Positions 1-12,749 of a stretch of 64,000 nucleotides of DNA are shown piece after piece (the stretch's first letter is position 1; each line of letters starts with the position of its first letter). This DNA is from Diorhabda sublineata (lineage: Eukaryota > Arthropoda > Insecta > Coleoptera > Chrysomelidae). A model generated the notes under the pieces. That model was given only the letters and a program-made list of their open reading frames with translations. It was not told where the DNA came from and did no database searches. The stretch covers positions 5,099,653-5,163,652 of the forward strand of contig NC_079478.1 in the NCBI RefSeq assembly GCF_026230105.1, written 5' to 3'. The translations under genes and the position numbers were made by a program.

Positions 1-1490
1 ACACGTTAAGAGGGTGGAAGGGGGGTCGACGAAATGTGACAAGGGGATGGGAGTGGTCCTAAATTTCGTGGCGCCAACCAAAATTTCAAAATCTATTATA
101 ATATAAATGTTAAAATACCAACTTTAAACTATTATTGTCGCAAATGTTACCAGCTGTGACAAGAACGGAAAGAGGGGCAAAAAAACATGAAATTCGCGTG
201 ACATAATGTATGGATGACCCCTAACAACAATTCTAAAATAAAATTAGAATGCAAAAATTATTACGTGGGTTCAACATTAACAAATAAACTAAAGACGTAT
301 TAACAAATTGTGTTAAATGAATATTTTTTGCACCATAAAAATGACAATTGCACAGCAACGAAGAACAGTTATTCCAGTAAATCAAAATCGAAATGGGAAA
401 GACACAGGGATATATTCAGTCTCCAATCATATTTAACAATGTATTAGAATGAATAATGGACTTGGAGGACCTTGAATTAACAACAAATAGAAATCCAATG
501 AAAGAGAAAACTAACACGCTTCATAATAACTCAACATCAATAGGACTTCCTCAACATTAACAACAAAAAAATAGAGCAAGTCGAGCAATTTAGCTATTAG
601 GCAGCATAAGTTGAAAATAACATCGACAGAAGAATAGATCTGTCGCTTTTGAGTCGCTGTTTGTGAATGTGGTCTTCGACAAGTATCTCAATAACAACAA
701 AAATCACTGTTTCAGATCAACGTGGAATCTGTTCTGTTCTATGAGACCCAAATATAATAGAAAGTTGTTCCAAAAAATCCAAACGATCATCAACAGATAT
801 CTACAAGTTTGGTTTGCCCAAATATATAATGAACACCTTCGAAACAAAACTGAAGAAGATAACAGACGTAATAATTACGGAGCTAAGATGGAGATGGATA
901 AGTCATCAAATCGGAAACAAATAGCGTCACCAGACAAGCATTAAAATACAATACAACAGGCAAAAGACAGAGAGTACGAATATGAAGAGCAACTTAACAT
1001 GGTAAGAGGCTACAGAAACAGAAGAAATTGGAGAACTCCGGTAAACAAAATTGGACGAATGACCTCATTGTTTTACCGCATCTGCTGAAACAGATGACAT
1101 ACTTTGAGGCTTGATATTATGCCTTCTACACTTGACACTTAATATATATCATATTTCTATGATCAGTTTTACTTTCTATTTTATTAATTTTATGTGGATT
1201 CCAGAAAAAATTTTTCATAATGAACAATTCTCGGGTCGATATAACATTAAGTTTGTAGTAGACAACAATCCATAATATGCCGAAGTTTCCCGTACGGGTG
1301 CATACTTATAACTCGATATTTTAGCTTGGACATGGGATTAATTCCTTGAACAATAATTCTGTTTGTACTATGACTGGAATTATCCTTCGTTTTATAATAC
1401 AAAATCATCAGTAAATGTTCTAACATGTAAGGAACGAATCTACTTCATTTTTACGTATTGAAAAAAAAAGAACAATGAAGAAGACATAGT
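1..1490. other. Gene-free AT-rich block with possible LINE reverse-transcriptase debris
   Basis: No host gene is recognisable. Around 405-460 on the plus strand the reading QSPIIFNNVLE resembles the QGDxLSPxLFNxVLE block of LINE reverse transcriptases, and it lies upstream of a clearer LINE C-terminal fragment at 1505. The 93-codon open frame at 663-944 lies between them and could be decayed reverse-transcriptase sequence, but I cannot align it with confidence. Confidence 0.3.
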
Positions 1491-1504
1491 GAAATTCCTC
1501 AGGG

Positions 1505-1640
1505 TTGAGATGGTTTGGGCATGTGCAGAAGTTGAAAGAATACATGGTCCCTAAAAAATATTAAATGAGAAAGTTTACGCAACTAGGAAAAGAGGACGAT
1601 GAAGGTTAAGGAAAATGGATGATGATAAAGAAAATAAAAT
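1505..1640 (+). mobile_element. LINE reverse-transcriptase C-terminal relic
   Basis: The plus strand reads LRWFGHVQKLKEYMVPKK, then after a one-base frameshift ILNEKVYATRKRGR, a stop, and RLRKMDDDKE. This follows the C-terminal pattern LRWFGHVxRM...PKK...GxRxRGRPxxRWxDD found in many insect non-LTR retrotransposons. The frameshift and the stop in place of the usual Pro mark it as dead. It may be the tail of the reverse-transcriptase-like block near 405-460. Confidence 0.55.
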
Positions 1641-1861
1641 GATGGAGAAAAGTTATTGAGAACAGAGTGGAGTGAAGTCGCGTGTAGTAACATTTGTTTC
1701 AATAGTTTACGAATTATGTCGAAAAATATAAATTAGCTTGAAACTAGTCTCAAGAATTTATTTGCAATTGAAAGTTACCATCAAATATGTCTGAAAAATG
1801 CAACATCTCAATTTATATTAAATTAAACACAATTACTAGTATCAATTTACAGTTAAACTTG

Positions 1862-2400
1862 TTTGGGATTGCCTAGAAAAATTAAACGAGCTATGCAAGA
1901 AAAATAAAGTTACCCTAAAATGGATTCCGGGACACACCAGAGCGAAGGGAAGCCCTTCATGGGACCCGAACCCTTCTGTCGTATCAGCTACAGAACAGGG
2001 GAAAAAAGACTGGAAAAGAAGGTAGATGGGAGCAAAACCAATTATTGGGACAAGAGCTGAGACAGACAAAGACTCTTCTGGGAAAATATAACCAGAGAAA
2101 ACCTACTGAATGTATCAACCTAAGTAAGAACAATCTACGAGTACTAGACGCTAGACCAGATAATGCGTCGTGCAGATTTTGTTGCATAAAGGACGAAACC
2201 TCTATCCACATTCTCTCGAAGTGTGAAACTCCAGAGCCCTGCACCTGGGAGTGCATGAAATAGAAGACGAAGATCTCTGGCAATTACAGCCATCCCACAT
2301 TATAGACTTTTTAAGAGGAATGGGATTGATGGATCAGCTGTAAACACTGGATTCTCCAAGAAAGGGGACACAACAGATCCTTTGAGTCACAATTTATACG
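1862..2400 (+). mobile_element. LINE relic: RNase H, zinc knuckle and ORF2 C-terminus
   Basis: Three successive pieces of a LINE ORF2 are readable in shifting frames. An RNase H piece (VTLKWIPGHTRAKG, near 1905-1945) is followed by a cysteine/histidine knuckle (CRFCCIKDETSIHILSKC, about 2170-2225). A one-frame shift then leads to ALHLGVHEIEDEDLW...SHIIDFLRGMG, ending in TAA at 2341-2343. The segment just after the stop (GGGGACACAACAGATCCTTTG) is also found, inverted, at about 48,550-48,590 and 56,950-56,980, so one LINE family left at least three 3' ends here. Frameshifts make it non-functional. Confidence 0.65.
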
Positions 2401-4070
2401 AGAAAATCTATACATACATACATTCATCAATTTCCAGTTGCAGAATTTCAAGGAAAGAAACCAGTTGTATTGTCCCTGTACGACACTGTTACGAATCTTC
2501 GAAGCATAAAGCCGTTCCGAGTTCGAACAAATGCTGTAATCTGGCGAGGCATTGTTCCTCGTTATAGACGCGTAAAATATACAGGGGGTATTTTGCATAT
2601 AATTTGTTGACCTGTCACGAAGTTAACTACAATGGAACTTAATTTTACGTCTTATTATAACATTGTTCCAGTCACCGTTTGCTGTCTCAATAAATTTGTT
2701 TCTCATATTCAATAACATCTCTACAACAATTAACAGTCATAAAAACACCAGAAAGGAGATAATAAAAGAAATTGTATAAGCAATTATTTGAATTGGTTGA
2801 ACATCAATGAACTTTCATAAATAACTTGACAGTATACGTTGAATTCACAATAGTAATGTCCAATTTCTTCTTAATAATAATTTTCTATTCAATGTTAATG
2901 TTCAAATACATGATTTGATTAAATTTGAAACGGATTGTTGGAAACGAGTTTTTTTCCTAGATTCCTAAAAGTTTGTATGGCGACATTCGACTATGGAAAG
3001 TTGTGCAACGATTTTATGAATCCAATGAAATTTCCATCTACGGAATTGTTCAAATAGTAGCAGAAATGTTATCGCAAAAAAAAAGTATTTAAGTGTCACA
3101 AAGCGTTAATAATCCGGTCGGCAGAGATTTTTCTCTGAAACTGCGAGTAAGAAAATTGAAATTTCACATACACGTAGTTTTGATACGAAAAAATAATAAC
3201 GCCAAATGAAAAAGCGGAGAATTCGACATAAGAAATTTTAAGGTACAGCTCAGAATCTTCATTTTACCGCAGGTAGAAAAAAAAATTTATACCACTTAGA
3301 GTAGTTTCTTAGTTTCCATCCCCGCGATGTCAACATCCAAGTACTCAATACAGATTTTTTTTCTCGCGATTACAACTCAGAGAGATTTTTGGTCTCTAAC
3401 GACTGGACTAACAGAGGAGATGGTGAAGGCGTCGGAAACTCCACCTTTGTAAACGACGGTAGCATCAAAGTCAACCAAATTGTTTTACTAAATCATCGTG
3501 TCGGCATTGGAGAGATAGCAAAGGCCCACAATTCATATCAAAGAAACGTTAATTAATTTGCATCATTAATGGTAAAAAGCCATAAATTCATTCTAAAATC
3601 CGCTTCGGGCAACGGGCCATGAGTCCATTGACGCCATAGTAATTTCCATAAGGTACTGAGTGCAAACCCCGTCGAGAATTTCAACAAGTGTATGAAGAAT
3701 TGAATTGAGTATTGGTAGGCTTGAATTCACTAGAAACGAGGCAATGATAAATATTTGTAACAAAATACGTAAAAATTTTGTTTTTTTGGTCACTTCGGAT
3801 CAAATTGACTAGCAAATTGGTTTAAGAAACACGAAATATGTTTAGGTTTGGATTGTAAATCGAGGGTAACGTCCTATAGGTTTATTGTGTTTCCTATACC
3901 CACTGACAACTATTCTCGTCGTTAGATCACTTCTATTTCCAGAGTTCTAATCAACTCCAGTCCTTGGTATGGTTTCAATGAGTTCAATTGGTCACTTTCT
4001 TCTCCTTCCCTATAGATCTCAAGATCTAGTCAGATTACTAGCTTATATGATGATATGTAACATATTTTTT
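2400..4070. other. Gene-free AT-rich block
   Basis: Both strands are broken by frequent stops. The only longer frame (66 codons, minus, 3593-3793) matches nothing I recognise and has no exon-like context. A run of adenines near 3077 and a T-run near 3355 are simple sequence. I see nothing else. Confidence 0.4.
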
Positions 4071-4129
4071 CTAGATATTGGCACTTAGATCGATAAACTT
4101 CTGAAAGAATATAATAATAAATTCTTCCT

Positions 4130-4334
4130 TCTCTGAAAACTCCAGCTTGTAAGCGCATGACAGAAATATTCCAAGTCTCCGGCGCTCCTTTACTGTCAAG
4201 TACATCGCATCGGCCAATTCGTTTCCTTTGATTCCCAAATAACGATAAACCGAAACCAAAGAGATTTTATCGTATTTGCATTCCCAGAATAATTTTGAAT
4301 CGATGACCCATTTCTGATACTTTATCATTTCCAT
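4130..4334 (-). mobile_element. LINE RNase H fragment
   Basis: The minus strand reads ISLVSVYRYLGIKGNELADA. This matches the end of a LINE/LTR RNase H domain (WVPGHxGIxGNExADxxA). The tryptophan-proline-glycine-histidine part is degraded to VYRYLG, so the conserved catalytic-region His is gone. No flanking reverse transcriptase or cysteine knuckle is readable. It is a short 5'- and 3'-truncated relic. Confidence 0.5.
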
Positions 4335-4339
4335 GTAGT

Positions 4340-5015
4340 TCCAATTATATAGTTTAGCTCCAGCTGCGATGTGTACGATTCGATGATGCTTTAGGTGGTT
4401 TGAAAAATGTTATTTTACATCATGGTGAAAGTCTTATTGGTGCGAAGATATTAAGCTATTTAGGATTGAAAGGTGGTATGTGAATAAAGGACATTCTTTT
4501 TGTAATTTGTATATTTCTGCTTTTGTCTAATGGTAATATTTTTTCGTGGGAAGTGTATTACTTTAAATTATTTAAAAAACTGTTAATCAAATTAGATAAA
4601 AAACGGTTTTTTTATTTCCTACACCTACATTTCTTTTTTCTTTTTCTCTCTAGCGCGTTAATATTAATCATAAATAAAATTTACTAATAAACGACTTTTC
4701 TTCAACTGTGGGCGTATTTACCAAAATCATTAACGAAAAATTATAACGGTTGTAAACAGAGCTGTTATTTTCTATTAATTTCAACGAAATTACTGTATCT
4801 TTTTATATTCCAATAACTTTCCGAAATGTCAAAGGTCATTTTTTTTGTAGGAACTAACAATATTTATAATGAAATTTATACTCACTAATTTGATGGGTAT
4901 TAAAAACTGGAACTTACCTGAAAAGAACAAGATTTGATTAATATAAATAAGTAATCAACTAGCAACGTATCAATCTCAAATTTCTCGTTAAATTGAAAAA
5001 AAACTCCTACTGAGT
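4340..5015. other. Gene-free AT-rich block
   Basis: Nothing beyond AT-rich sequence with T-runs near 4602 and 4841. No exon-like open frame or terminal repeat was recognised. Confidence 0.35.
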
Positions 5016-5019
5016 GCTA

Positions 5020-5581
5020 TAAATTGTTGCAAGAGGCCTATGGGGACAATTTTCTATCTCGTGCGCGTGTTTTCGAGTGGTGTGAGCGCTGCAGTGAGGG
5101 CCAAGAAAGCAGATCAATATTCAAGGCAATATTGATCGTTTTTTTCGACATTAACGGTATCGTGATGACTGAATGGGTTCCGGAGGGCCAGACTGTCAAC
5201 CAAACTTACTATTTGTCAGTTTTGGCAGCACTGCGAGTACGAGTTCGTAAAAAACGCCCCGAGTTGTATTTGGCCAGTACTCCGGTGCTCGAACACCCAC
5301 TGTACTCACCAGATCTGGCACCGTGCGACTTTTTTTTTCTTCCCGGAGATAAAATTTGATTTGAAAGGGACCCTATTTGAGTCGATGGAGGCGGTAAAGC
5401 AAAAAACGGCAAAGCTTCTAAAGACCCTCAACAAAGAAGACTTCCAGCACTGCTTCAATCAATGGAAGAAACATATGGAAACTTGTGTGGCGAGGGGAGG
5501 AGAGTATATTGAAGGGAAGCATTTGAATGTAGAAAAATTTTTATATTAAAACCCTTTTTCGTAACCAGGCAGACCTCGCAT
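5020..5581 (+). mobile_element. Internally deleted, frameshifted mariner relic (family A)
   Basis: The element opens inside the transposase N-terminal region (LLQEAYGDNFLSRARVFEWC, shared with the copy at 15,293). It then jumps to the core (FFDINGIVMTEWVPEGQTVN) and the YSPDLAPCDFF block that carries the last catalytic Asp of D,D(34)D mariners. A one-base slip near 5355 moves the C-terminal part (FESMEAVKQKTAKLL through VARGGEYIEG) into another frame. The right end (CGTAACCAGGCAGACCTCG before TA) matches the inverted terminal repeat of the 15.3-kb copy. The left terminal repeat and the middle of the N-terminal domain are missing. Not capable of movement. Confidence 0.75.
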
Positions 5582-6130
5582 AAAGTCTAAAGGAATAAAT
5601 TCTTGTGTCACGAAACTTTAGTATTTCATAACAATACAGCTTTATCCACAAGGAAATAATTCCAATCAAAGTATATCAGATAGAGTTTCAGTAATAATTA
5701 TGGCAAGCTCTAAAAGTAGCAACGTTTCTCAACATATCTATTGGCAACAAATAAAGAAATGTTTCCAGCGCAGACACTACCAGTATTAAAACACGTATCG
5801 AGGTATTGACTTTTGTATCCCTCTGCGGCCTGCTAATGGAACCAATGGGTAACATCTTTAGCTCTTGGTCGTTGCCAAAACGCTCACTGGAAGTTAGGAA
5901 TTTCTCAAAGTGCAATCGAACGTGGGAGCAAAATCAGTGTTTTAAGGTGGATGATCCAACATCTCCCAGAGGAACTCCGTCAAAACATCTACAGTGCGAC
6001 TAGCTAGAATCTAGAAACTAGAATTGTCTTAGAGAAGCGCAACAACTGCAGTAAACATTCCACGCCTCTTTATTTAAAATTATTTAAAATTACTTCACGC
6101 AATACTTTATACCTTCTTAAACCTAAAAAA
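5582..6130. other. Short gap with unrecognised open frames
   Basis: Two overlapping frames on opposite strands (5688-5915 minus, 5806-6003 plus) show no family match. The block sits between two DNA-transposon relics and is probably further decayed transposon sequence, but I cannot show that. Confidence 0.3.
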
Positions 6131-6135
6131 ACTGA

Positions 6136-6835
6136 AAGGTACATTGCAGAAACGCTTGGGGTAGCGAAGTCTACCATTCACGATGCAATCCATCGTTTCC
6201 AGGTAGCTACGATTGGAGGGCTGTTAGTGGACGACCAACGGCAACAGAGGCAGTAGACGATATAGATTTATCACGATCTCGGTATTGAAAGACTCATATT
6301 TAGCAGCTCCTGATGTTCGGGACAGTCTTGGATCGAAACACACGTATGAGTTCAGACACAGTACGGCACAAACTGAGGGAGGATGGAATTGTATCAAGGG
6401 CTCAAACTTCCGGGGAAGGCATCGTGGTGAAGGACGATTATTTTCAGAGCAGCTTTCTCAATGGACCGTTGAGCCTCAATTTAGTCTATACCACTCAGAC
6501 GATCGATACAGTGTGGGGACGATTCGGGTGGAGCGATTTGCTTAATGTACTCTTCGCGAATCGCAACCTTTGGAAACGAGGTCAGTTATAGTTTGGGGTA
6601 GAATGAATCCTTAAGTCTGGGCTGAACTAATTTGCATTAATAATGAGGCCGTGACTGTTCGGAGGTACATAGAGGATGTGCTTCTAGAACTTATGTTACC
6701 GTTTGCTCTATTTATTGGTGACCAATGCAAGATAATGCTTGTCCACGTAAGGGCTAGATTTGTTACCAAATACTTGGAGCAAGTGGGAATCACAGTTCTG
6801 GACTGGCCTGCACGTGTGGTTGATTTTATGTAAAT
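6136..6835 (+). mobile_element. Tc1-like transposase relic
   Basis: A helix-turn-helix start (RYIAETLGVAKSTIHDAIHRF) is followed by several frames. The C-terminal half is clear: VTVRRYIEDVLLELMLPFAL, then IGDQCKIMLVHVRARF, then YLEQVGITVLDWPAR. In Tc1 transposases the middle piece is normally MHDNARPH, where the Asp is catalytic. Here it reads VHVRARF, so that Asp is lost. The final stretch also lacks the SPDLNPIEH block with the last acidic residue. Inactive on both counts. Confidence 0.7.
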
Positions 6836-6839
6836 AACT

Positions 6840-9050
6840 TATAAATTAACCATTTCTTACCTTAAATTGAAACGATTAATATATTTAACAAAATTTAACC
6901 GATGAATTTAATGGAAAAAATTCAACAAAAACGTGACGTTTTATCAAATTCCTATCTTTCTAAAACAACATAAACTTGATCTGAAAAGTTTCTAGGTAAA
7001 TGTCTCTCGGCTTATCTCTCACAGATATTTACATTGTATATTGTGAACTACCAAAGTTCATGCTCCCTAAGTGTGTTTTATTTTTATTGAAATAATCTTT
7101 AGATTGCCATTTTATCATGCGACATAATCAGTGACGTACAAAAATTTTTTAGAATAAATCAATCATTTATTGAGACGTTTGATAAAAAAATTGTTATCGC
7201 AATTTCATATAGACGCATTTAATTATCGTTTATTATTTCTGCGGCTATCCTACACGTCACGTACTTTGTTGATCTTTGTTGGTGATATTTGAGATCCTTA
7301 GAGCACTTATTTATTGGTCTGGCTGCACACTAGAACCTCCATTCTGTTCTTGTGCCGCGGTGTTGTGGATCTGGAGATCCACTCATTTGTATCTTTTGGA
7401 GTTTCCTATTTTACTTATGGCGTTTTTACATTATCCTGGATTATTAATTGCCTGAGCTTGCTCGAAAAATTCATTAGATGGGATTCCATTACGTTGCATA
7501 AATACTTTCGTTTTCCTTAGCAAGGTTTTGGTTGCTTTATGGCCCATGCCTGCACTTTGGATGTTACAAATTGATGTTAAAGTTGAGACCACTCGCGAGG
7601 CTCTTCTAATAGAGTTAACGGTCTAATTTATCCAACCTATGTCTTCCATCTTCTTCTTCATCTTTTATTTTCACCGGTTGAATCCTTTGTTGATCCCCTA
7701 AACTGACAGCTGTAGAGTTGCGAGAAAAAAATCAAATTAAAAAAAGAAAATGGAACACTTAAGAAGGAACGAGTAAGTAGAACAGATTTAAATAAAAAGG
7801 AGCTTATGTTTTAGCATATAAGAAAAGTGAATTTATATTTTTTAATATTACCAAACAAGAATACGAATTTACACGGAAACTATTATACGAAATTTATTTA
7901 AAACAAAAGGAAATTACAAAAACTTGCCAGCGAGTACAAAGAACCACACATAACTTTACTCAAAGTTACTTTGATTTGAACACCTGAGTGTAGATAGATA
8001 GAGGACGATTTAGAATACATTCCGAGGTTTTATTGAATTTCTCGAATGAAGTGAGAGATCGATTACAAATGAATTTGTTCAAAACTTGAATATTAGAATA
8101 AATAAATCAAAAGTGACTACTATTCCCCAAGATGTGAACAAAGGAATATTCAAAACATTTTTCAAAACAACTTGACTGAGTGGTCGTTCGAGCTTTACTG
8201 TAATAAAATGGATCGAAGTTGAAACTGTTTGTAAAGCTTGTTAAGACTTTAAGAAGCTGCGAACTCAAAGACTGCTTTACGTGTTTCATCATTTCATAAA
8301 TAAAAGACTATATACATTTGTCTCTTGAATTATTTTTCCAAGAAGAACGTCCAAAATTATGAACCTGAATGAACCACGGCCCATAATCGGTTACCCACAA
8401 TGTAGTACAAGCCTAATAGAAGTTGACTGAACTAACCCGGTATTATTTGTTATACAAATAACTATTCTTTGACTGCACCCATGTGGTGCGATATCGTAAA
8501 AAAATGAACGATCACGTTCCTAAGCTCGGTCAATTAAAACAAATTATTTATCATCATTATCTGTTTCTTCATGTGTAACATGTTGCCCTGTGCAATTTTT
8601 ATCGTTTTATAATTGGTCGCAAAAGCGGTAGTCAAGGTTGTTCTTTTAATTAAAAATCGCGTTCTAGGCAATTCGTATGAATGGATACATAAAGATCTTT
8701 GTTTATTATAGAACAAATATAAAAATGCCTAATAATTTTAATGAGAATTTATTACAAGTATACCTACCGGAAGTAAGCGGGTACGTAATGAGTTTGGTTG
8801 TAATTGAGGACCAATGTGAAGAGAAGATTAATGAATATATGAGAGCCTCGATGTTATTTATACCAAAATAGGATCTTATAATGATGGATCGGTCACGATT
8901 AACATGCGTTTATATGGAACTTTTCAAAACGTTGAAAGGGTATGGCGACAAAAAATCTGTACAAACTGTTTTAATTTAATTATCTGCACTGGGTTACTAC
9001 ATTATAATTACACACTTTTTATATAACTTTTGAAAAAAACGCCCAATTGC
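6840..9050. other. Gene-free AT-rich block
   Basis: No family could be assigned to the small open frames at 7314-7520, 8107-8292 (minus), 8534-8716 (minus) or 8677-8871. None has convincing splice sites or composition unlike its surroundings. Confidence 0.35.
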
Positions 9051-9059
9051 TCTCGGTTG

Positions 9060-9235
9060 GTACATTAGGGACTTTCCTAATAGTCAACTCTACGAAAGAT
9101 CTCACCACATCGCACCAAAATTTCCTTCAGGATGATTTTTCTTCATGAACTGCTTTAATCTAGATTTCCCACACCCTTTTTCATATATTTTGACGGTTAC
9201 AGTATTTCCAGAAGATAAATGTATGCTGAAGAACA
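9060..9235 (-). mobile_element. DNA-transposon (Tc1/mariner superfamily) DDE fragment
   Basis: The minus strand reads VTVKIYEKGCGKSRLKQFMK then KNHPEGNF. This follows the block just before FWPDLA in one group of insect Tc1/mariner-superfamily transposases (…C…RLLPFxxxHHPxGNYxFWPDLASxHY). The expected FWPDLA reads MW, a stop, then DLS, and further stops follow. The call rests on this one conserved block and could be wrong. Confidence 0.4.
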
Positions 9236-9340
9236 ACCACAAGCAGTTATCGCTAATCGTACCAACACTTCTGAATTGATTTCCCCGCCTTTCTGACAAT
9301 ATTTCTTATTATTCGCCGTTTCTCTCCCGTCAAAAGTAAA

Positions 9341-10050
9341 ATACAGGGTATTCCAAAATTATCTTTACGACTTCGAACATAAACAAGATATTTATATTCT
9401 GTCTTTTGCATTACTACTGCAACTAATAAAGTTTTTTTCAACGGAACTTGAAAGAGACCCACCATCCAGACCCTCCATCCGTGCATGACACACAAGCTTC
9501 ATGAGCACTGGATCAGTATTGCATGAAAGTGGAGCCGGACGACCCAGCACAATCCGAAAACTTCAATTCGTCAGGCTTCAACGCAACGTCAAATGCCTAC
9601 AATCACAATCCACAGGGTTCTTCATAAGCAGTTGCGTCTGTATGCCTGTAAGGTACAGTTGCTGCGGGCACTGTTACCAACAGATCGACCGAAACGTGTG
9701 GAATTTGCCGTTGAAATGTTACAATGTATTGATCATGATGAAGATTTCTTGAAAAAGGTGTGTTTCAGTGAGGCCACGTTCCATGTGTCTGGTACAATAA
9801 ACTGCTACAACGTACGAATTTGGGGTTCAACCCCCAATGCAGTAGTCGAGCTTCAATGAGACAACCCAAAGGTTAATGTGTGGTGTGGGATTATGCACAA
9901 CAAAATCGTTGGTCCTTTCATCTTCAAAGAAACAACAGTTACTGGCTGCGTGTACCTAGATATGTTTCAAAACTTTGCTCTTCCTCAGTTGAAAGAATTA
10001 CAGCCTATTGTTTACTTGACAGATATGAAGGAGGAATCTGCATTGCAAAT
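9341..10050 (+). mobile_element. Mariner-superfamily transposase relic with a possible left end
   Basis: A TACAGGGTATTCCAAAATTA start at about 9341 resembles the terminal repeat of many insect Tc1/mariner elements. Downstream, in two frames, lie RVLHKQLRLYACKVQLLRAL and VCFSEATFHVSGTINCYNVRIW (together spanning the first catalytic-region block F(S/T)DEATFHVSG). After a stop come NPKVNVWCGIMHNKIVGPF and VYLDMFQNFALPQLKELQP. The catalytic Asp of SDEATFH appears lost (SEATFH). The usual QDGAPPH block that should follow is absent, so the 3' third is deleted. Confidence 0.65.
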
Positions 10051-10059
10051 TGTATGATG

Positions 10060-12740
10060 CTTAAAATTGCAAAATATGATAGTTTCGATTTTACTTAATA
10101 TGAAGTTATAATAAACAATGCATACACTAGTAATATATGACTTTACTTATCGTGCAAAGATCTACAAAAAGATTATAAACTAATTCAATCTACTTTGGAG
10201 AGTACCTATTAGTAAAAAAAGCCGTGAGCAGCAGAGCTCCATCACGAAAGTCGAATTTTTCGTCGAATGAAGAATTTAACTAATACACAAACAAATCTTT
10301 CCATAAAGTGAATTTCTTGGAAATGATATCAATTCTCAATCTTATTTCTTTATATGGAAAATTTGCTATTCCTCAATAACTTTTCATTTCACAAGTTAAC
10401 TCTCTCTCTCTCGAATGAAAATTCATAATTTCAATAGACCCGGTGGTCTCGAACCCTCTTGTTCAATTCCAATTGACAACAAAGAAAAAATTGTCATAAT
10501 GACAAGAACTTTCGAAAATGAGAAGTAAAAAAAATCACCCTAGCAACTATCATACTCGTATTATTAAATAGGAGGCGGTCCAGTTCAACAATTACAACGA
10601 TCAAAATGATTTCGGGCTTTTTGTGCTAGAAGAACTGAAGAAGAAAACTTTGAACTTGAGAAAGACAATTCTTCAACATCACCCCTACTTGCATGCGAAG
10701 TTCGAACCCTCCAGTTAAACTTTTTCTGGCCAAAAAATAAGAAAATATAACAAATATGACCATAAAATGGAGAGGGGTGGAGATGGAAAGTTTCGACTTT
10801 AGACAGGAAATCATCTCGCAATTAATTGAACCTACATGTGAAATTTCATTTTTCAGTCGCTTTTCGTTTGACCTGCAGAGGTGAGCAAAGGTGAAAAACC
10901 ACTTTTTTGCACTGCGCCCCCTCGAAATATTTATTTGTTTTCAACCAAACTTTAATAACATCAATCCGCCGCCAAAAAATCCATGTATGCTAATTTTGAA
11001 CCAAATCGGACCCATAGCAATTGCTCGAGAGACGAAAATAAGAATTATAGCTTAAACAGATATATAGATATATATATATAAACTACAGACATTCGAAAAC
11101 CCATCATAATCGTGTTCAAGAGGTCTCAAAACATGGGAAAAATGATGTGCCCCCCATTTTTCTTCTATTCATGCCTACCGTAATAGTCTAATTTTTCTTC
11201 GAAAAATTCGACTAAAAATAAAATTCAGTTATGTAAGAATTTTTAACAACAAACAAAATTTGGATATTCAAATTGCATAAGTCAGACAGCTGGGCTTTAA
11301 ATGAAGTAAATACTTTTAAGATAAGAAAAAAATTAAGAATAACATCATTTTGTAGTATGCCGATACTTTGATTAACTTTTGACCTATTCGCTTAAACAAA
11401 TGTACCAATTTATTTAATCGCATAAAATTTGAACTACTACGAAACATTTCATAATATTTCGATTTATGTTTGATTTATGGAAAAGGTTAAATGATTTTTT
11501 TTTTCAAATCAATCAGGCCATCTGAAATCTCGAAAAGTATACTGGTAGCACGGTGAATACAAAATAACTTATTAGAGTATTTTTTTTGTATTAATTTCCA
11601 AAAGCAACCATCGAGATCGAACTATTCTACATTAAACAGCTCCAAAGTAACATTTTGAAAGAAAAATTATTAAAAAATTGCGTCAAGTTACGTTCGTTTT
11701 AAATAAGTATTTCCAAAATACGATGATGATCCCAGAAGTACCTGGCCCATCAACGGAAATACAAAAAAACTAGAAAAAATGAATTAATGACAATTTTTTC
11801 GTTATTTCTTTCTAATATAGCTATCACTTATTCCTGATGACTTTTTCTTTAAATATACTTGGTGAAGTTTTTGCTTTCACGTTTTCCAATACAGTTAAAA
11901 CATGTCCGAATCTTTTGCTGATATTCTATATTTTTAAATGCGTATTCTATTAATAAAACACTCAAACCTCTGAAAATTTGCTTTTTATAACTTATAACTT
12001 ATAACTTTTATTTGCAACTTCCGTTATAAAAATGGAAAATATTCTAGTTTATCACAGACTAGTTTGAAGATATTTATTACAAGGATAATTTAAAGACTTT
12101 AATCATTAATGTAGCTGATAAGTTTACATAATTATTGATAACTTCAACAAATACAAATACCGCCAAATATCAATTACTTCTTTCATACAAGTATTTGTGT
12201 AATGAAATAAACGATTCAAAATATAAACCCATCTATCAACAGTTATCGTTTGATAAATTCAATGCGGTAATATTTATTTTTATAATGATGACAATATGTA
12301 TATATTTCCTCAAGTGTTAATGATATACGAATATTTTCATGTCTTCCAGCACCTTCTCGTCATTTCGCAACGGTGACTCGACAAATCGAAACAATTAGAA
12401 ATTCTACATAAAGTGGCTCTAGTTTATCATACATAAATCTGAACAAAAGAATATTTGATTGATAAATTGAGTCAATTTGAGAGGTGTATGACATTACGCG
12501 TTTTGATATCAATATACTTGATGAATACATGACCTTGTTTATTTAGGCGACCGAATCATTATAATAATCGTATTTAAATTGTGAAAGTTTCTTGAAACAT
12601 ATCAGTATATTACAATTTATTACAATTTCCTAGTATTTGGTAGGTACAAACGGAGAATCACCGAACAAAGAGAGGCGACAATTAGCTAGCCCAAGAGAAG
12701 AAGCGAGATATACAAAAATGGTCCCAAAGGTACCTTTGGC
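10060..12740. other. Gene-free AT-rich block with microsatellites
   Basis: Simple repeats are the only definite content: TC runs near 10,400 and TA runs near 11,065-11,080. A slightly GC-richer segment at 10,860-11,040 reads like part of a dispersed repeat, but no second copy is in the window. The open frames at 10,585-10,821 (minus) and 12,135-12,320 are not recognised. Confidence 0.35.
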
Positions 12741-12749
12741 CCAAAAAAG